Assembly (NCBI GenBank): GCA_900553895.1
Contig: USFB01000012.1
Location: forward strand, 1 to 43,687
DNA length: 43,687 bases
Source of the DNA: an uncultured bacterium
GTDB lineage: Bacteria > Cyanobacteriota > Vampirovibrionia > Gastranaerophilales > Gastranaerophilaceae
Direction: 5' to 3'
Numbering within the stretch: position 1 is the stretch's first letter; each line of letters starts with the position of its first letter. The notes under the pieces were generated by a model. The model saw nothing but the letters and a program-made list of their open reading frames with translations, searched no databases and was not told the origin of the DNA. Made by a program: the position numbers and the translations under genes. Shown here in pieces: positions 16,341 to 23,783 of this stretch.

Positions 16341-16417
16341 TATTAATTTATCTACATTTCATTTTTCACTTTTTATTGACAAAACCCACCCACATCGGGT
16401 AAGTAGATATTTTTCCA

Positions 16418-16426
16418 TGTTAAAAT
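16418..16426 (+). promoter_or_regulatory. Extended -10 of the RgpF-like gene, leaderless
   Basis: TGT-TAAAAT followed by AACAAT and ATG at 16433, a six-base gap. No Shine-Dalgarno is visible. A TTGACA at 16376-16381 is too far to pair with it. Confidence 0.55.
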
Positions 16427-16432
16427 AACAAT

Positions 16433-17374
16433 ATGAAAAGACTTTGCATATTTGCTCATTGGGATAGAGATAAAATAATTGATGATTATGTCATATATTA
16501 TCTTAAAGCATTGAAAGAAGTTTGTGAAACAATAATTTTTGTTTCAGACTGTAATCTTGAGGCAAATGAAATTAATAAACTCGATAATATTGCAGATTTT
16601 GTTATAGCGCAAAAACATGGGGAATATGATTTCGGCTCATACAAGAGAGGTTTTTTATTTGCAAAAGAAAAAAATTTGCAATTTGATGAACTTTTATTGG
16701 TAAACGATTCTTGCTATGGTCCGTTTTATCCTCTAAAACACGTTTTTGAAAAAATGAACAAAAAGAAATGTGATTTTTGGGGAATAACACAAAATTCCTA
16801 CGTAATAAAAATGACATCTAAAGACATTAATTTTTGCTACAAACCCCATATTCAAACATATTTTATATTGCTTAAACCACAGACTTTTATGACATTTGAA
16901 GAGTTAATTCAAACAGTAAAACCTGAAAAAACAAAAGAAGATGTTGTAAGAAATTATGAAATCGAATTGTCTACTCTTCTCAAAAATAAAGGATTTAAGC
17001 GTGCTGTCTATTGTGATAAATTTAAGCACATAGAAAATTGCACACTTGTAAAATGGGACAAATTAATACAAAAATATAAATTTCCATTTTTGAAAACAAG
17101 TATTGCTAAATTTGGCTTACCATTATGGGGAGAACAAAAAAATCTTTTTGAAATCTTACCTCAAAGTTATCCTCGTATATTTATTGAAAACCAACAGAAA
17201 CGTTTAGGAAAACCATATTCAAACGATTTTAAGAACCTATCCTGCAGAGAAAAATTTTTACATTTCCTTATACGTTATACCACAATCGAAGCTTACAGCT
17301 TGGCAAAACTCATTGATAGAAAAATCATTTCCTCATTTTGCCGTCTTTTCCACTATATAAGCCAAAAGTTCTGA
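16433..17374 (+). CDS. RgpF-like rhamnan-synthesis family protein
   Basis: The 313-residue protein resembles the RgpF family of glycosyltransferases first known from rhamnose-polysaccharide synthesis. Diagnostic stretches are LCIFAHWDRDKIIDDYV (4-20), HGEYDFGSYKRGF (62-74), LLLVNDSCYGPFYPL (87-101), CDFWGIT (113-119) and HIQTYFILLKP. It opens the polysaccharide gene cluster. Its last 42 bases overlap the end of the convergent glycosyltransferase gene, so both C-termini share DNA. Confidence 0.82.
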   Translation: MKRLCIFAHWDRDKIIDDYVIYYLKALKEVCETIIFVSDCNLEANEINKLDNIADFVIAQKHGEYDFGSYKRGFLFAKEKNLQFDELLLVNDSCYGPFYPLKHVFEKMNKKKCDFWGITQNSYVIKMTSKDINFCYKPHIQTYFILLKPQTFMTFEELIQTVKPEKTKEDVVRNYEIELSTLLKNKGFKRAVYCDKFKHIENCTLVKWDKLIQKYKFPFLKTSIAKFGLPLWGEQKNLFEILPQSYPRIFIENQQKRLGKPYSNDFKNLSCREKFLHFLIRYTTIEAYSLAKLIDRKIISSFCRLFHYISQKF

Positions 17375-18643
17375 AAAACACTTCTCCCAACTAAAGTTTT
17401 TTGCTCTTATTAGACCTCTTTCAATACAAAGTTCTCTAAAAAAGTTGTCATAATAAAATTTTTCGTACGCTTTTATTAACTCTTCATCGTTTTCCGGATT
17501 AATTTGAATTCCAGCTTGTCCGATAACTTCCGGCAAAGAAGAAACGTTAGAGGTTATAACAGGGCAACCGCATTTCATAGCTTCTAATACAGGGAGCCCA
17601 AATCCTTCGTACAAAGAAGGATAAATAAACATAAGTGCGTTTGAATAAAGATTCGGCAGTTCTTCGTCTTTTACGTAACCCAAAACTTCAATTTTTGATT
17701 GATCAAAATTCCCAATTGTTTTTGTTAATTCTTTTTTGAACTTATCCCAAACTCCGCCGGCTAAAACAAGTTTAAGGTCATCAATTTTATTTTTTTCTAT
17801 AAATTTAAAGAAATTCTTAATCGCAAATATCAAATTTTTGCGCTTCCCTAAAGTGCATAAAGAAAAAATATATTTTTCTTTAGTATCCTTTATTGGCTTA
17901 AAGTAATTATCAGCACCCAAAAGTGTCGTTTTTATATTTTCCTCATTTAAATTAAAATACTTCAAAACATCTTTTCTTGTACATTCGGAATTTGTGACAT
18001 AAAAATCATTTTTGTTAATAGTATTATAAATTCTATAACACCAAAGTCTTTTATTTGTAGGAACTTTTCCCGCTTCTAAAATCGGAATGATGTCGTGAAT
18101 CATTCTGAATCGTTTTAAATGTTTAGAGTCTAAAATCTCATCAGATGGCGCAGAAAACGGGCTAAAATATATTTCAAAATTCTTTAACTGTTCGATATTT
18201 TTTTTGTTTTGTCTGTAAAAAATGTTTTCGTAATATCGAGTAATACTAAGTATTCCGTATTTTAGTTTTGTTGAAATATTATGGATTGCCCTGCGAGTTA
18301 TACACCCACAATTCCCCCTCCCACAGGGGGCTATGGGAGATAATTTAAGCCTCGCAAGAGGCATGGCAATCCATTTTAAATTCGATAAATAATTCAATTT
18401 TGCAAACACCAAATTTATCCGAGAATTTTCCTTTAAAAGTTCAATTCCTTGAAACTCTTCGACTTTTTCAATAACTTCTTTTAGGAAATAATATCTTTTA
18501 AAGTTGCAATAAAAAACAAGTTCTACATCTTTTCTTTTCTTCAATTCTCTAAAAAGATTAAGTGCAACAAAAAACACTCCGGCTCTATGCCCGGATTCTT
18601 CTAAAAAATACGAAAGTTCTGTTGCATCGAATAGAATTTTCAT
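17333..18643 (-). CDS. Family-4-type glycosyltransferase with an in-frame repeat insertion
   Basis: A GT-B fold enzyme of 436 residues, probably adding a sugar from a nucleotide donor during surface polysaccharide assembly. SLCTLGKRKN (261-270) is the nucleotide-domain start and YPSLYEGFGLPVLEAMKCG (341-359) the donor-binding motif. Residues about 92-123, rich in Pro, Cys, Gly and Arg, are encoded by a palindromic element (18281-18374) inserted in frame; the flanks NLKW and NISTKLKYG would otherwise join. ATG overlaps the preceding GT2 stop (ATGA), so the two are coupled. Confidence 0.88.
   Translation of the reverse strand: MKILFDATELSYFLEESGHRAGVFFVALNLFRELKKRKDVELVFYCNFKRYYFLKEVIEKVEEFQGIELLKENSRINLVFAKLNYLSNLKWIAMPLARLKLSPIAPCGRGNCGCITRRAIHNISTKLKYGILSITRYYENIFYRQNKKNIEQLKNFEIYFSPFSAPSDEILDSKHLKRFRMIHDIIPILEAGKVPTNKRLWCYRIYNTINKNDFYVTNSECTRKDVLKYFNLNEENIKTTLLGADNYFKPIKDTKEKYIFSLCTLGKRKNLIFAIKNFFKFIEKNKIDDLKLVLAGGVWDKFKKELTKTIGNFDQSKIEVLGYVKDEELPNLYSNALMFIYPSLYEGFGLPVLEAMKCGCPVITSNVSSLPEVIGQAGIQINPENDEELIKAYEKFYYDNFFRELCIERGLIRAKNFSWEKCFSELLAYIVEKTAK
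18281..18374. repeat. 94-base palindromic element inside the GT4 gene, with perfect 10-base terminal inverted repeats
   Basis: ATGGATTGCC (18281-18290) and GGCAATCCAT (18365-18374) bound the element. Its core CACCCACAATTCCCCCTCCC then ACAGGGGGCTATGGG belongs to the GC-rich family (copy E). Flanking TT on both sides would make 96 bases, 32 codons, keeping the frame; the duplication is only a suggestion. Confidence 0.75.
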
Positions 18644-19458
18644 TTTTTAAACATCCTTTTTAAATTGCGTTTAACCTTTTGCACAAACAAATAAATTTTG
18701 TACACAAATGCTAAAAATCCCGTTTCAAAAGCTCGTGCTTTCTCTTTATATACTTGATTTTCATTTGCATAAATCGTTAAATATTCAGCGAAGCGATGCT
18801 TTTTATAAAAATACAATCTGTTATCTTCAAATTTTTGATTCAGCTTCGCAGAAGTTACCGATGAATAATGAAAAAAGCAAGCATTTTTTGTAACATATGT
18901 ATTATAACCTTTTTCTATTGCACTGCACTTTAAATCATTATCTTCAAAAAATGCAGGTGAAAAATTTTCATCAAAGATTCCTACATTATTTAAAACAGCT
19001 CTTTTCGTTATTACACAAGCAAATTGACAATCATCAAAGGTTTTATAAAAACTGTCTGATGGAATAAAATTTTCTATATAATTTTCACTTGTTACATTTT
19101 CAAACTTCGGACACAATTGAGTAGGTGAAACAAAAGCTGTATTATCTCCTTTTATAAAAACCTTCTCACATTCTTCAAACCAATTAGGAGAGAGCAAAAT
19201 ATCGTTATTAAGAAATCCTATATATTCGCCTTCTGCAATTTCTAAACCTTGATTATTGCCTTTTGAAAACCCGACATTCTCATCATTAAAAATCAACTTT
19301 ACATTGTTTAATGATTTTAAATATTCTCTTGTACCGTCGCAAGAACCGTTATCAACAATTATTAATTCAAAATCTTTTGTATATTTTAATAAACTATCAA
19401 TATATTTTTTTGTATATTTAAGTTTGTTGTAAGTTAAAGTTATAATACTTAATTTCAT
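18640..19458 (-). CDS. Family-2 glycosyltransferase (rhamnosyltransferase-like)
   Basis: A 272-residue GT-A enzyme. IVDNGSCDGT (34-43) is the nucleotide-sugar site, FLNNDILLSPNW (82-93) contains the metal-binding region, and FFEDNDLK further on is typical of WbbL/rhamnosyltransferase-type GT2 enzymes. The tail is basic (QKVKRNLKRMFKK). It is the first gene of a minus-strand pair with the GT4 gene, and its ATG is predicted leaderless. Confidence 0.88.
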   Translation of the reverse strand: MKLSIITLTYNKLKYTKKYIDSLLKYTKDFELIIVDNGSCDGTREYLKSLNNVKLIFNDENVGFSKGNNQGLEIAEGEYIGFLNNDILLSPNWFEECEKVFIKGDNTAFVSPTQLCPKFENVTSENYIENFIPSDSFYKTFDDCQFACVITKRAVLNNVGIFDENFSPAFFEDNDLKCSAIEKGYNTYVTKNACFFHYSSVTSAKLNQKFEDNRLYFYKKHRFAEYLTIYANENQVYKEKARAFETGFLAFVYKIYLFVQKVKRNLKRMFKK

Positions 19459-19464
19459 AAAATT

Positions 19465-19495
19465 ATTTTACCTTAAACTTATTTTCAGGTAAAAT
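19465..19495. promoter_or_regulatory. Divergent overlapping leaderless promoters
   Basis: Two GT2 genes start 43 bases apart back to back. Each has TAAAAT exactly six bases before its ATG (minus 19465-19470, plus 19490-19495). The two boxes are part of a 9-base inverted repeat ATTTTACCT / AGGTAAAAT. The expected -35 of each falls on the -10 of the other, so the promoters should compete or be co-controlled. Confidence 0.6.
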
Positions 19496-19501
19496 TTAGT
19501 A

Positions 19502-20362
19502 ATGAAGATTTCTATTGTTATGGCAAGTTTTAATTACGCACCGATAATTGGTGAAGCTATTGAGAGCGTAATTAATCAAACTTACAAAGATTGGGAGTTG
19601 ATTATTGTTGACGATGGCTCTACAGATAATTCTGTTGAAGTTATAAAAAAATACCTGAGTGATAACAGAATAAAGCTTTATATCAACAAAAAAAATCTTG
19701 GTCTTGCAAAAACTGTTAGAAAAGGAATTCAATACTCAACGTCAGACTGGATAGCATTTTTAGAAAGTGATGATAAATTTTTCCCCAATGCACTAGAAGA
19801 AAAAGTTAAAGCAATATCAACCGATGCTGATATAATTTTTTCTGATTTAGAATTGTTTGGAGATAAAGAATGTGTTATTCATCTTCAAAAACATTTTGAT
19901 AACTTAAATAACTTCATCGTAAATCTTAAGAAAAGTGGTTTTATAGAAAATTTTGCAAAAATATTGCCTAAAATAAATGTTATACCAACATTTTCTGTTG
20001 TTATGACAAAAAAAGAACTGTTAGCAAAATGCGATTTCAATCCGCTTTGTAAGTCTACGCTTGATTATTATTTATGGGCACAACTTGCTTGTTATAAAGT
20101 TTATTATATAAATAAAAAACTGACTTATTGGAGGATGCACAAAGACAGCTATATTAACAGAGATAAATACTGTTGGCTAAAGAAATACTTATTCAATGTA
20201 AGTATTTATGCCTATACAATAAAAAATAAAAATAAATTAATTAAACCTTTTTTAATAATGAATTATATGCGAGCAAGGTTGATTTATTTAAAATTGGATA
20301 AAAAATCAATCAAATTAAATTTGTTAAACCATCGTTTTATTTTTGAAAAAAAATTTAAATAA
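19502..20362 (+). CDS. Family-2 glycosyltransferase
   Basis: A 286-residue GT-A enzyme with MASFNYAPIIGEAIESV, IVDDGSTDNS (35-44), NLGLAKTVRKG and the metal motif LESDD (87-91). The C-terminal third is very Lys/Asn-rich, without membrane helices. Acceptor unknown; the setting implies polysaccharide or glycan assembly. It is transcribed opposite to its neighbours, and its stop overlaps the end of the next gene by eight bases. Confidence 0.87.
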   Translation: MKISIVMASFNYAPIIGEAIESVINQTYKDWELIIVDDGSTDNSVEVIKKYLSDNRIKLYINKKNLGLAKTVRKGIQYSTSDWIAFLESDDKFFPNALEEKVKAISTDADIIFSDLELFGDKECVIHLQKHFDNLNNFIVNLKKSGFIENFAKILPKINVIPTFSVVMTKKELLAKCDFNPLCKSTLDYYLWAQLACYKVYYINKKLTYWRMHKDSYINRDKYCWLKKYLFNVSIYAYTIKNKNKLIKPFLIMNYMRARLIYLKLDKKSIKLNLLNHRFIFEKKFK

Positions 20363-21227
20363 GCAATTTTGAATACACATTTTGCCCGTACAACTTTAAC
20401 AACTCATCGAGCTGTTTGTCATTTTGCCCTTTTGAATTGATTTTATAAAGCGTGCGCTTGCTTTGTATAATTTGTCTAAAAATGTCTGTGCAATAAATGC
20501 AAGAATTATGATTTTTTACAACTCTGATTTTTCTGTTATGAACTAACGCCATAACCCAAAACCAAATATCATCCGCATAAGGAGCTTTTGTTAAAAACAC
20601 ATCCTCCCTTAAGACTTCATTAGAAAAACAGTTTAGAGGATACAAAACTCCGCCGACTCCAGTTAAAAAATTATCAAATCTTGCGTTTTCTTCTTCAACA
20701 TGCTTTGTCCAAGTTTCATACGGCGCAATTTTTTTATCTTCAAGCCGAATTCTATGTGCACGGTGAACGCTAATATCCTTCGGATTTGTTATAAACGAAT
20801 AATAAAGCTTAGCAAGCCAATCTTTAGGATAATAAATATCATCGTCAGCTGTCACAATTATTGAGTTTGGAAATTCTTTAAATGCGTAAATCGCTTTTGT
20901 ATAAGAGCCGATATCTTTTACAAACCTGATTTCAAGCCCGTTTTTGATAAATCTTGTTATGTCATAAGGTAAATCATTTAAAGATAATTTATCACTCAAC
21001 CATAAAATAATTCTATCAGGCTTTACAGACTGATTAAGGAGTGAATAAACAGAAATTGTTAAATCATCAAAACGTTCTTCATAAGAGGTCAACGAAACAA
21101 CAAGCGGATTTTCGCGTTTAGGCTCATTAACGCCAGAATACGAACCCAAATTGTCAGCCATATATTTAATACAAGGATTTACAACAAATCTTAGATGGAA
21201 TTTGCAGTTTAAAAGTTTTTTAAGCAC
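20355..21227 (-). CDS. GT-A type glycosyltransferase
   Basis: A 290-residue protein. PLVVSLTSYEERF (41-53), SLLNQSVKPDRIILWLS (62-78) and the metal-binding TADDDIYYPKDWL (126-138) are a recognisable GT-A pattern seen in capsule and LPS enzymes. The GTG at 21227 is eight bases after an AAAGG site and is preferred; an in-frame GTG at 21236 has no site at useful distance. It lies 22 bases after purA and probably shares its transcript. Acceptor and donor unknown. Confidence 0.75.
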   Translation of the reverse strand: MLKKLLNCKFHLRFVVNPCIKYMADNLGSYSGVNEPKRENPLVVSLTSYEERFDDLTISVYSLLNQSVKPDRIILWLSDKLSLNDLPYDITRFIKNGLEIRFVKDIGSYTKAIYAFKEFPNSIIVTADDDIYYPKDWLAKLYYSFITNPKDISVHRAHRIRLEDKKIAPYETWTKHVEEENARFDNFLTGVGGVLYPLNCFSNEVLREDVFLTKAPYADDIWFWVMALVHNRKIRVVKNHNSCIYCTDIFRQIIQSKRTLYKINSKGQNDKQLDELLKLYGQNVYSKLLI

Positions 21228-21249
21228 ATTTACCACCTTTTATTTGTTG

Positions 21250-22524
21250 TTAGACAAAAATAGTCTGTTCTCTATCAGGACCTACGCTAATAATTCCAAT
21301 TGGTGCACCGATTAAATCTTCAACTTTTGCAATGTATTTCTTTGCATTTTCAGGCAAATCTTCATATTTTCTAATGTCGCTTAATGATGTTTTCCATCCC
21401 GGCATGGTTTCATAAATAGGTTCTAAATACTTATGAATAAAAACATCTGTCGGATAGGAAGTATAAACCTTATCGTTTCTGCAATCTTTGTAAGCTGTGC
21501 AGATTTTGATTTCGTCAAAAGTATCAAACACGTCAATCTTAGTGAGTGCAACTTTTGTAATTCCGCCAACAAGCACTGCGTATTTCATAATTACGGAATC
21601 GAACCAACCGCATCTTCTTGGGCGTCCTGTTGTTACACCAAATTCGTGTCCAATATCTTGTATGCGTTTTCCGATTTCGTCAGTTAGTTCACTTACAAAA
21701 GGACCTTCACCGACTCTTGTAACATAAGCTTTTGAAACCCCTACAACTTCATCAATCATTGATGGACCGTAACCACTTCCGGTTGCGGCACCACCACCAA
21801 TAGGGTTAGAGCTTGTTACAAACGGATAAGTTCCGTAATCTATATCAAGCATAACGCCTTGCGCGCCTTCATAAAGAATTGTTTTATCTTTGTATCTGTT
21901 AAGCATGTCTTGCCAATCAAACGCCACAAAAGGTCTGAATAACTCTGCGTAAGTTTCGCATAAAGACATAATGCAATCTTTTGTGTATTCTTCCAAACCG
22001 TAAACATTTTTAAGCATTTTATTTTTTATAGGAAGAATCATATCCAATTTTTCACTTAAGGCCTCATAAGAATACAAGTCTTGAATTTTCAAGCCAATTC
22101 TAGCCATTTTATCTGTATAAGTTGGTCCGATACCTTTTTTTGTTGTACCGATTTTGCCCTTACCGGCTGTTGCTTCGCAATAACCGTCGATTTCAATATG
22201 ATAAGGCATTGTGATTGATGCTAGTGGAGATATTTTAAGGTTTTTAAAATTAACACCTTCAGCTTTCAATTCTTCCATTTCTTTTTTGAAAGATTCAGGA
22301 TGAATAACAGTTCCTGCACCAATAAAACAAACTGTTTTGTCGTACAAGATACCTGAAGGAATAAGGTGGAATTTATAAGTTTTTCCGTTTGTAACAACAG
22401 TATGACCTGCATTACAACCGCCTTGATAACGAATAATTAAATCTGCTTTTTGAGCAAGCAAATCCGTAATCTTAGCTTTACCTTCATCGCCCCATTGTGC
22501 GCCAATAACAACTGTATTATTCAT
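21250..22524 (-). CDS. purA: Adenylosuccinate synthetase
   Basis: PurA joins IMP and aspartate using GTP, the first committed step to AMP. Of 424 residues, 5-20 read VVIGAQWGDEGKAKIT, with Ala17 where nearly all homologues have Gly in the phosphate loop. KIGTTKKGIGPTYTDK, LYEGAQGVMLDIDYGTYPFV, TTGRPRRCGWFD and the C-terminal guanine-binding region are intact. ITDLL and RYQGGCNAGHTVV follow the cyanobacterial version. TTGGAGAT precedes the ATG. It lies third in a transcript with the NfnA-type gene and the small Cys protein. Confidence 0.95.
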   Translation of the reverse strand: MNNTVVIGAQWGDEGKAKITDLLAQKADLIIRYQGGCNAGHTVVTNGKTYKFHLIPSGILYDKTVCFIGAGTVIHPESFKKEMEELKAEGVNFKNLKISPLASITMPYHIEIDGYCEATAGKGKIGTTKKGIGPTYTDKMARIGLKIQDLYSYEALSEKLDMILPIKNKMLKNVYGLEEYTKDCIMSLCETYAELFRPFVAFDWQDMLNRYKDKTILYEGAQGVMLDIDYGTYPFVTSSNPIGGGAATGSGYGPSMIDEVVGVSKAYVTRVGEGPFVSELTDEIGKRIQDIGHEFGVTTGRPRRCGWFDSVIMKYAVLVGGITKVALTKIDVFDTFDEIKICTAYKDCRNDKVYTSYPTDVFIHKYLEPIYETMPGWKTSLSDIRKYEDLPENAKKYIAKVEDLIGAPIGIISVGPDREQTIFV

Positions 22525-22567
22525 GTTTTATCTCCAACTTCAAAAGGAGCATGAATAATATATTTTG

Positions 22568-22605
22568 CTCCCACACCCTTTTCCCTCTCCCAGTGGGCGA
22601 GGGAG
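22568..22605. repeat. GC-rich palindromic repeat, copy F
   Basis: CTCCCACACCCTTTTCCCTC then TCCCAGTGGGCGAGGGAG, filling most of the 90-base gap between the small Cys protein and purA. Confidence 0.75.
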
Positions 22606-22614
22606 TTTTTATTA

Positions 22615-22824
22615 CTAACCGTTATTTTGTTGTGCTTGTCTTGCTTTAGCTTGTTTTGCCTGTACATCAAGCATAGAGTTATGCGCCATCATGTAAACAG
22701 AGCAAATTTTATAGTTCTTCAAATACCATGCGCAATTTTCTTGCATACAAACAATTTCAACTTGTGAGCCAACGCTCATAAGAGGGCATAAAGGTATTGA
22801 TTTTTCTTGATCACGAGGTGCCAT
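22615..22824 (-). CDS. Small four-cysteine protein of unknown function
   Basis: A 69-residue protein with Cys13, Cys26, Cys31 and Cys41 (CPLMSVG, CMQENCAWY, ICSVY) and a polar Lys/Gln/Ala tail. The spacing suggests a bound zinc or iron-sulfur cluster. Not assigned to a family. AGGAGAT is well placed before ATG. It lies between the NfnA-type flavoprotein (14-base gap) and purA, so it may be an accessory of the electron-transfer protein; that is inference. Confidence 0.65.
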   Translation of the reverse strand: MAPRDQEKSIPLCPLMSVGSQVEIVCMQENCAWYLKNYKICSVYMMAHNSMLDVQAKQAKARQAQQNNG

Positions 22825-22838
22825 TTCTATCTCCTATA

Positions 22839-23675
22839 TTATTTAGCCATTTTCAATAAATTACAATTTTCTGAACGCTTGCGTTCTTGGTCTTTATAAA
22901 TCTTCGTTCTATTGATAACTTCATCAAAATCAATTTTGTGAGCATCAAAATCAGGTCCGTCAACACAAGCAAACTTCGTTTCTCCGCCGACAGTTACTCT
23001 GCAAGCTCCGCACATGCCGGTTCCATCTACCATAATAGGGTTCATACTTGCTTCTGTATAAATTCCTTTGTCACGAGTCATATTTGCAACTGCTCTCATC
23101 ATTGGCATTGGACCGACTGCGATTGCATAGTCAACCTTTTCATTGTTCATTATTCGTTCCAAAACTTGTGTTACAAAGCCTTTTTCACCTAACGTTCCAT
23201 CGTCTGTTGTAATAAATAATTCCGTGCAAGCATCTTTCATTTTATCTTGCCAGAAAATTAAATCTTTTGTTCTTGCACCCATAATCATGTAGACTTTGTT
23301 GCCTGCTTCTTTAAAAGCTTTCGCAATCAAATAGCATGGTGCAGCACCATAACCGCCGGCCAAGCAAACTACGGTTCCGTATTTTTCAATATGAGTAGGT
23401 TGACCTAAAGGACCTACGATGTCTACAAGTTCATCACCAACTTCAAGAGTTGCAAGTTTTTTTGTAGAATAACCGACAGCCATGAATACAAGAGTCAAAG
23501 CTCCAGTTTCTTTATTAACGTCAGCTATTGTAAGAGGAACTCTTTCTCCATCCTCTTCTGCTCTAAATATTATAAATTGACCTGCCTTTGCGTTTCTAAC
23601 AACATAAGGCGCATCAACAGTGATTTCAAATTGATTTGGGCAAAGCTCTTTTTTTGATAATATTTTGTAACCCAT
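22839..23675 (-). CDS. NfnA/SudB-type ferredoxin-NADP oxidoreductase small subunit (FAD/NAD and 2Fe-2S)
   Basis: A 278-residue protein of the family covering NfnA, sulfide dehydrogenase SudB and dihydroorotate dehydrogenase electron-transfer subunits. AGQFIIFRAEEDGERVPLTI (31-50) binds FAD, LAGGYGAAPCYLIAKA (105-120) NAD(P), and VDGTGMCGACRVTVGG (216-231) with FACVDGPDFDAHKIDF the 2Fe-2S cluster: Cys222, Cys225, Cys237 and perhaps Asp217. The large NfnB/GltD-like subunit usually follows; here a 69-residue Cys protein and purA follow instead. GAGGAG precedes the ATG. Confidence 0.85.
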   Translation of the reverse strand: MGYKILSKKELCPNQFEITVDAPYVVRNAKAGQFIIFRAEEDGERVPLTIADVNKETGALTLVFMAVGYSTKKLATLEVGDELVDIVGPLGQPTHIEKYGTVVCLAGGYGAAPCYLIAKAFKEAGNKVYMIMGARTKDLIFWQDKMKDACTELFITTDDGTLGEKGFVTQVLERIMNNEKVDYAIAVGPMPMMRAVANMTRDKGIYTEASMNPIMVDGTGMCGACRVTVGGETKFACVDGPDFDAHKIDFDEVINRTKIYKDQERKRSENCNLLKMAK

Positions 23676-23701
23676 TTTCTTAAGCTCCTCTTTACTGTGA
23701 C

Positions 23702-23730
23702 ATCATACCACAAATATCTTGCACGCTCAA
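23702..23730 (-). promoter_or_regulatory. Promoter of the NfnA-purA transcript
   Basis: On the minus strand TTGAGC (23725-23730), 17 bases, TATGAT (23702-23707), placing the start about 20 bases before the GAGGAG-containing leader ends at ATG. Confidence 0.65.
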
Positions 23731-23768
23731 TATGTAAATTTATACTCAAGACCTTATCTCCTCTTTTA

Positions 23769-23777
23769 TGCTAAAAT
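23769..23777 (+). promoter_or_regulatory. Extended -10 of rarA, leaderless
   Basis: TGC-TAAAAT is followed by ATGACT and the ATG at 23784. The six-base gap matches the other leaderless genes and favours 23784 over the in-frame ATG at 23778, which would fall before the start base. Confidence 0.55.
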
Positions 23778-23783
23778 ATGACT

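Noticed and set aside
22887..23192. Plus-strand 101-codon frame opposite the NfnA-type gene
   Set aside because: No ribosome binding site, His/Cys/Ser-rich composition of an antisense frame, and the opposite strand encodes a clear enzyme.
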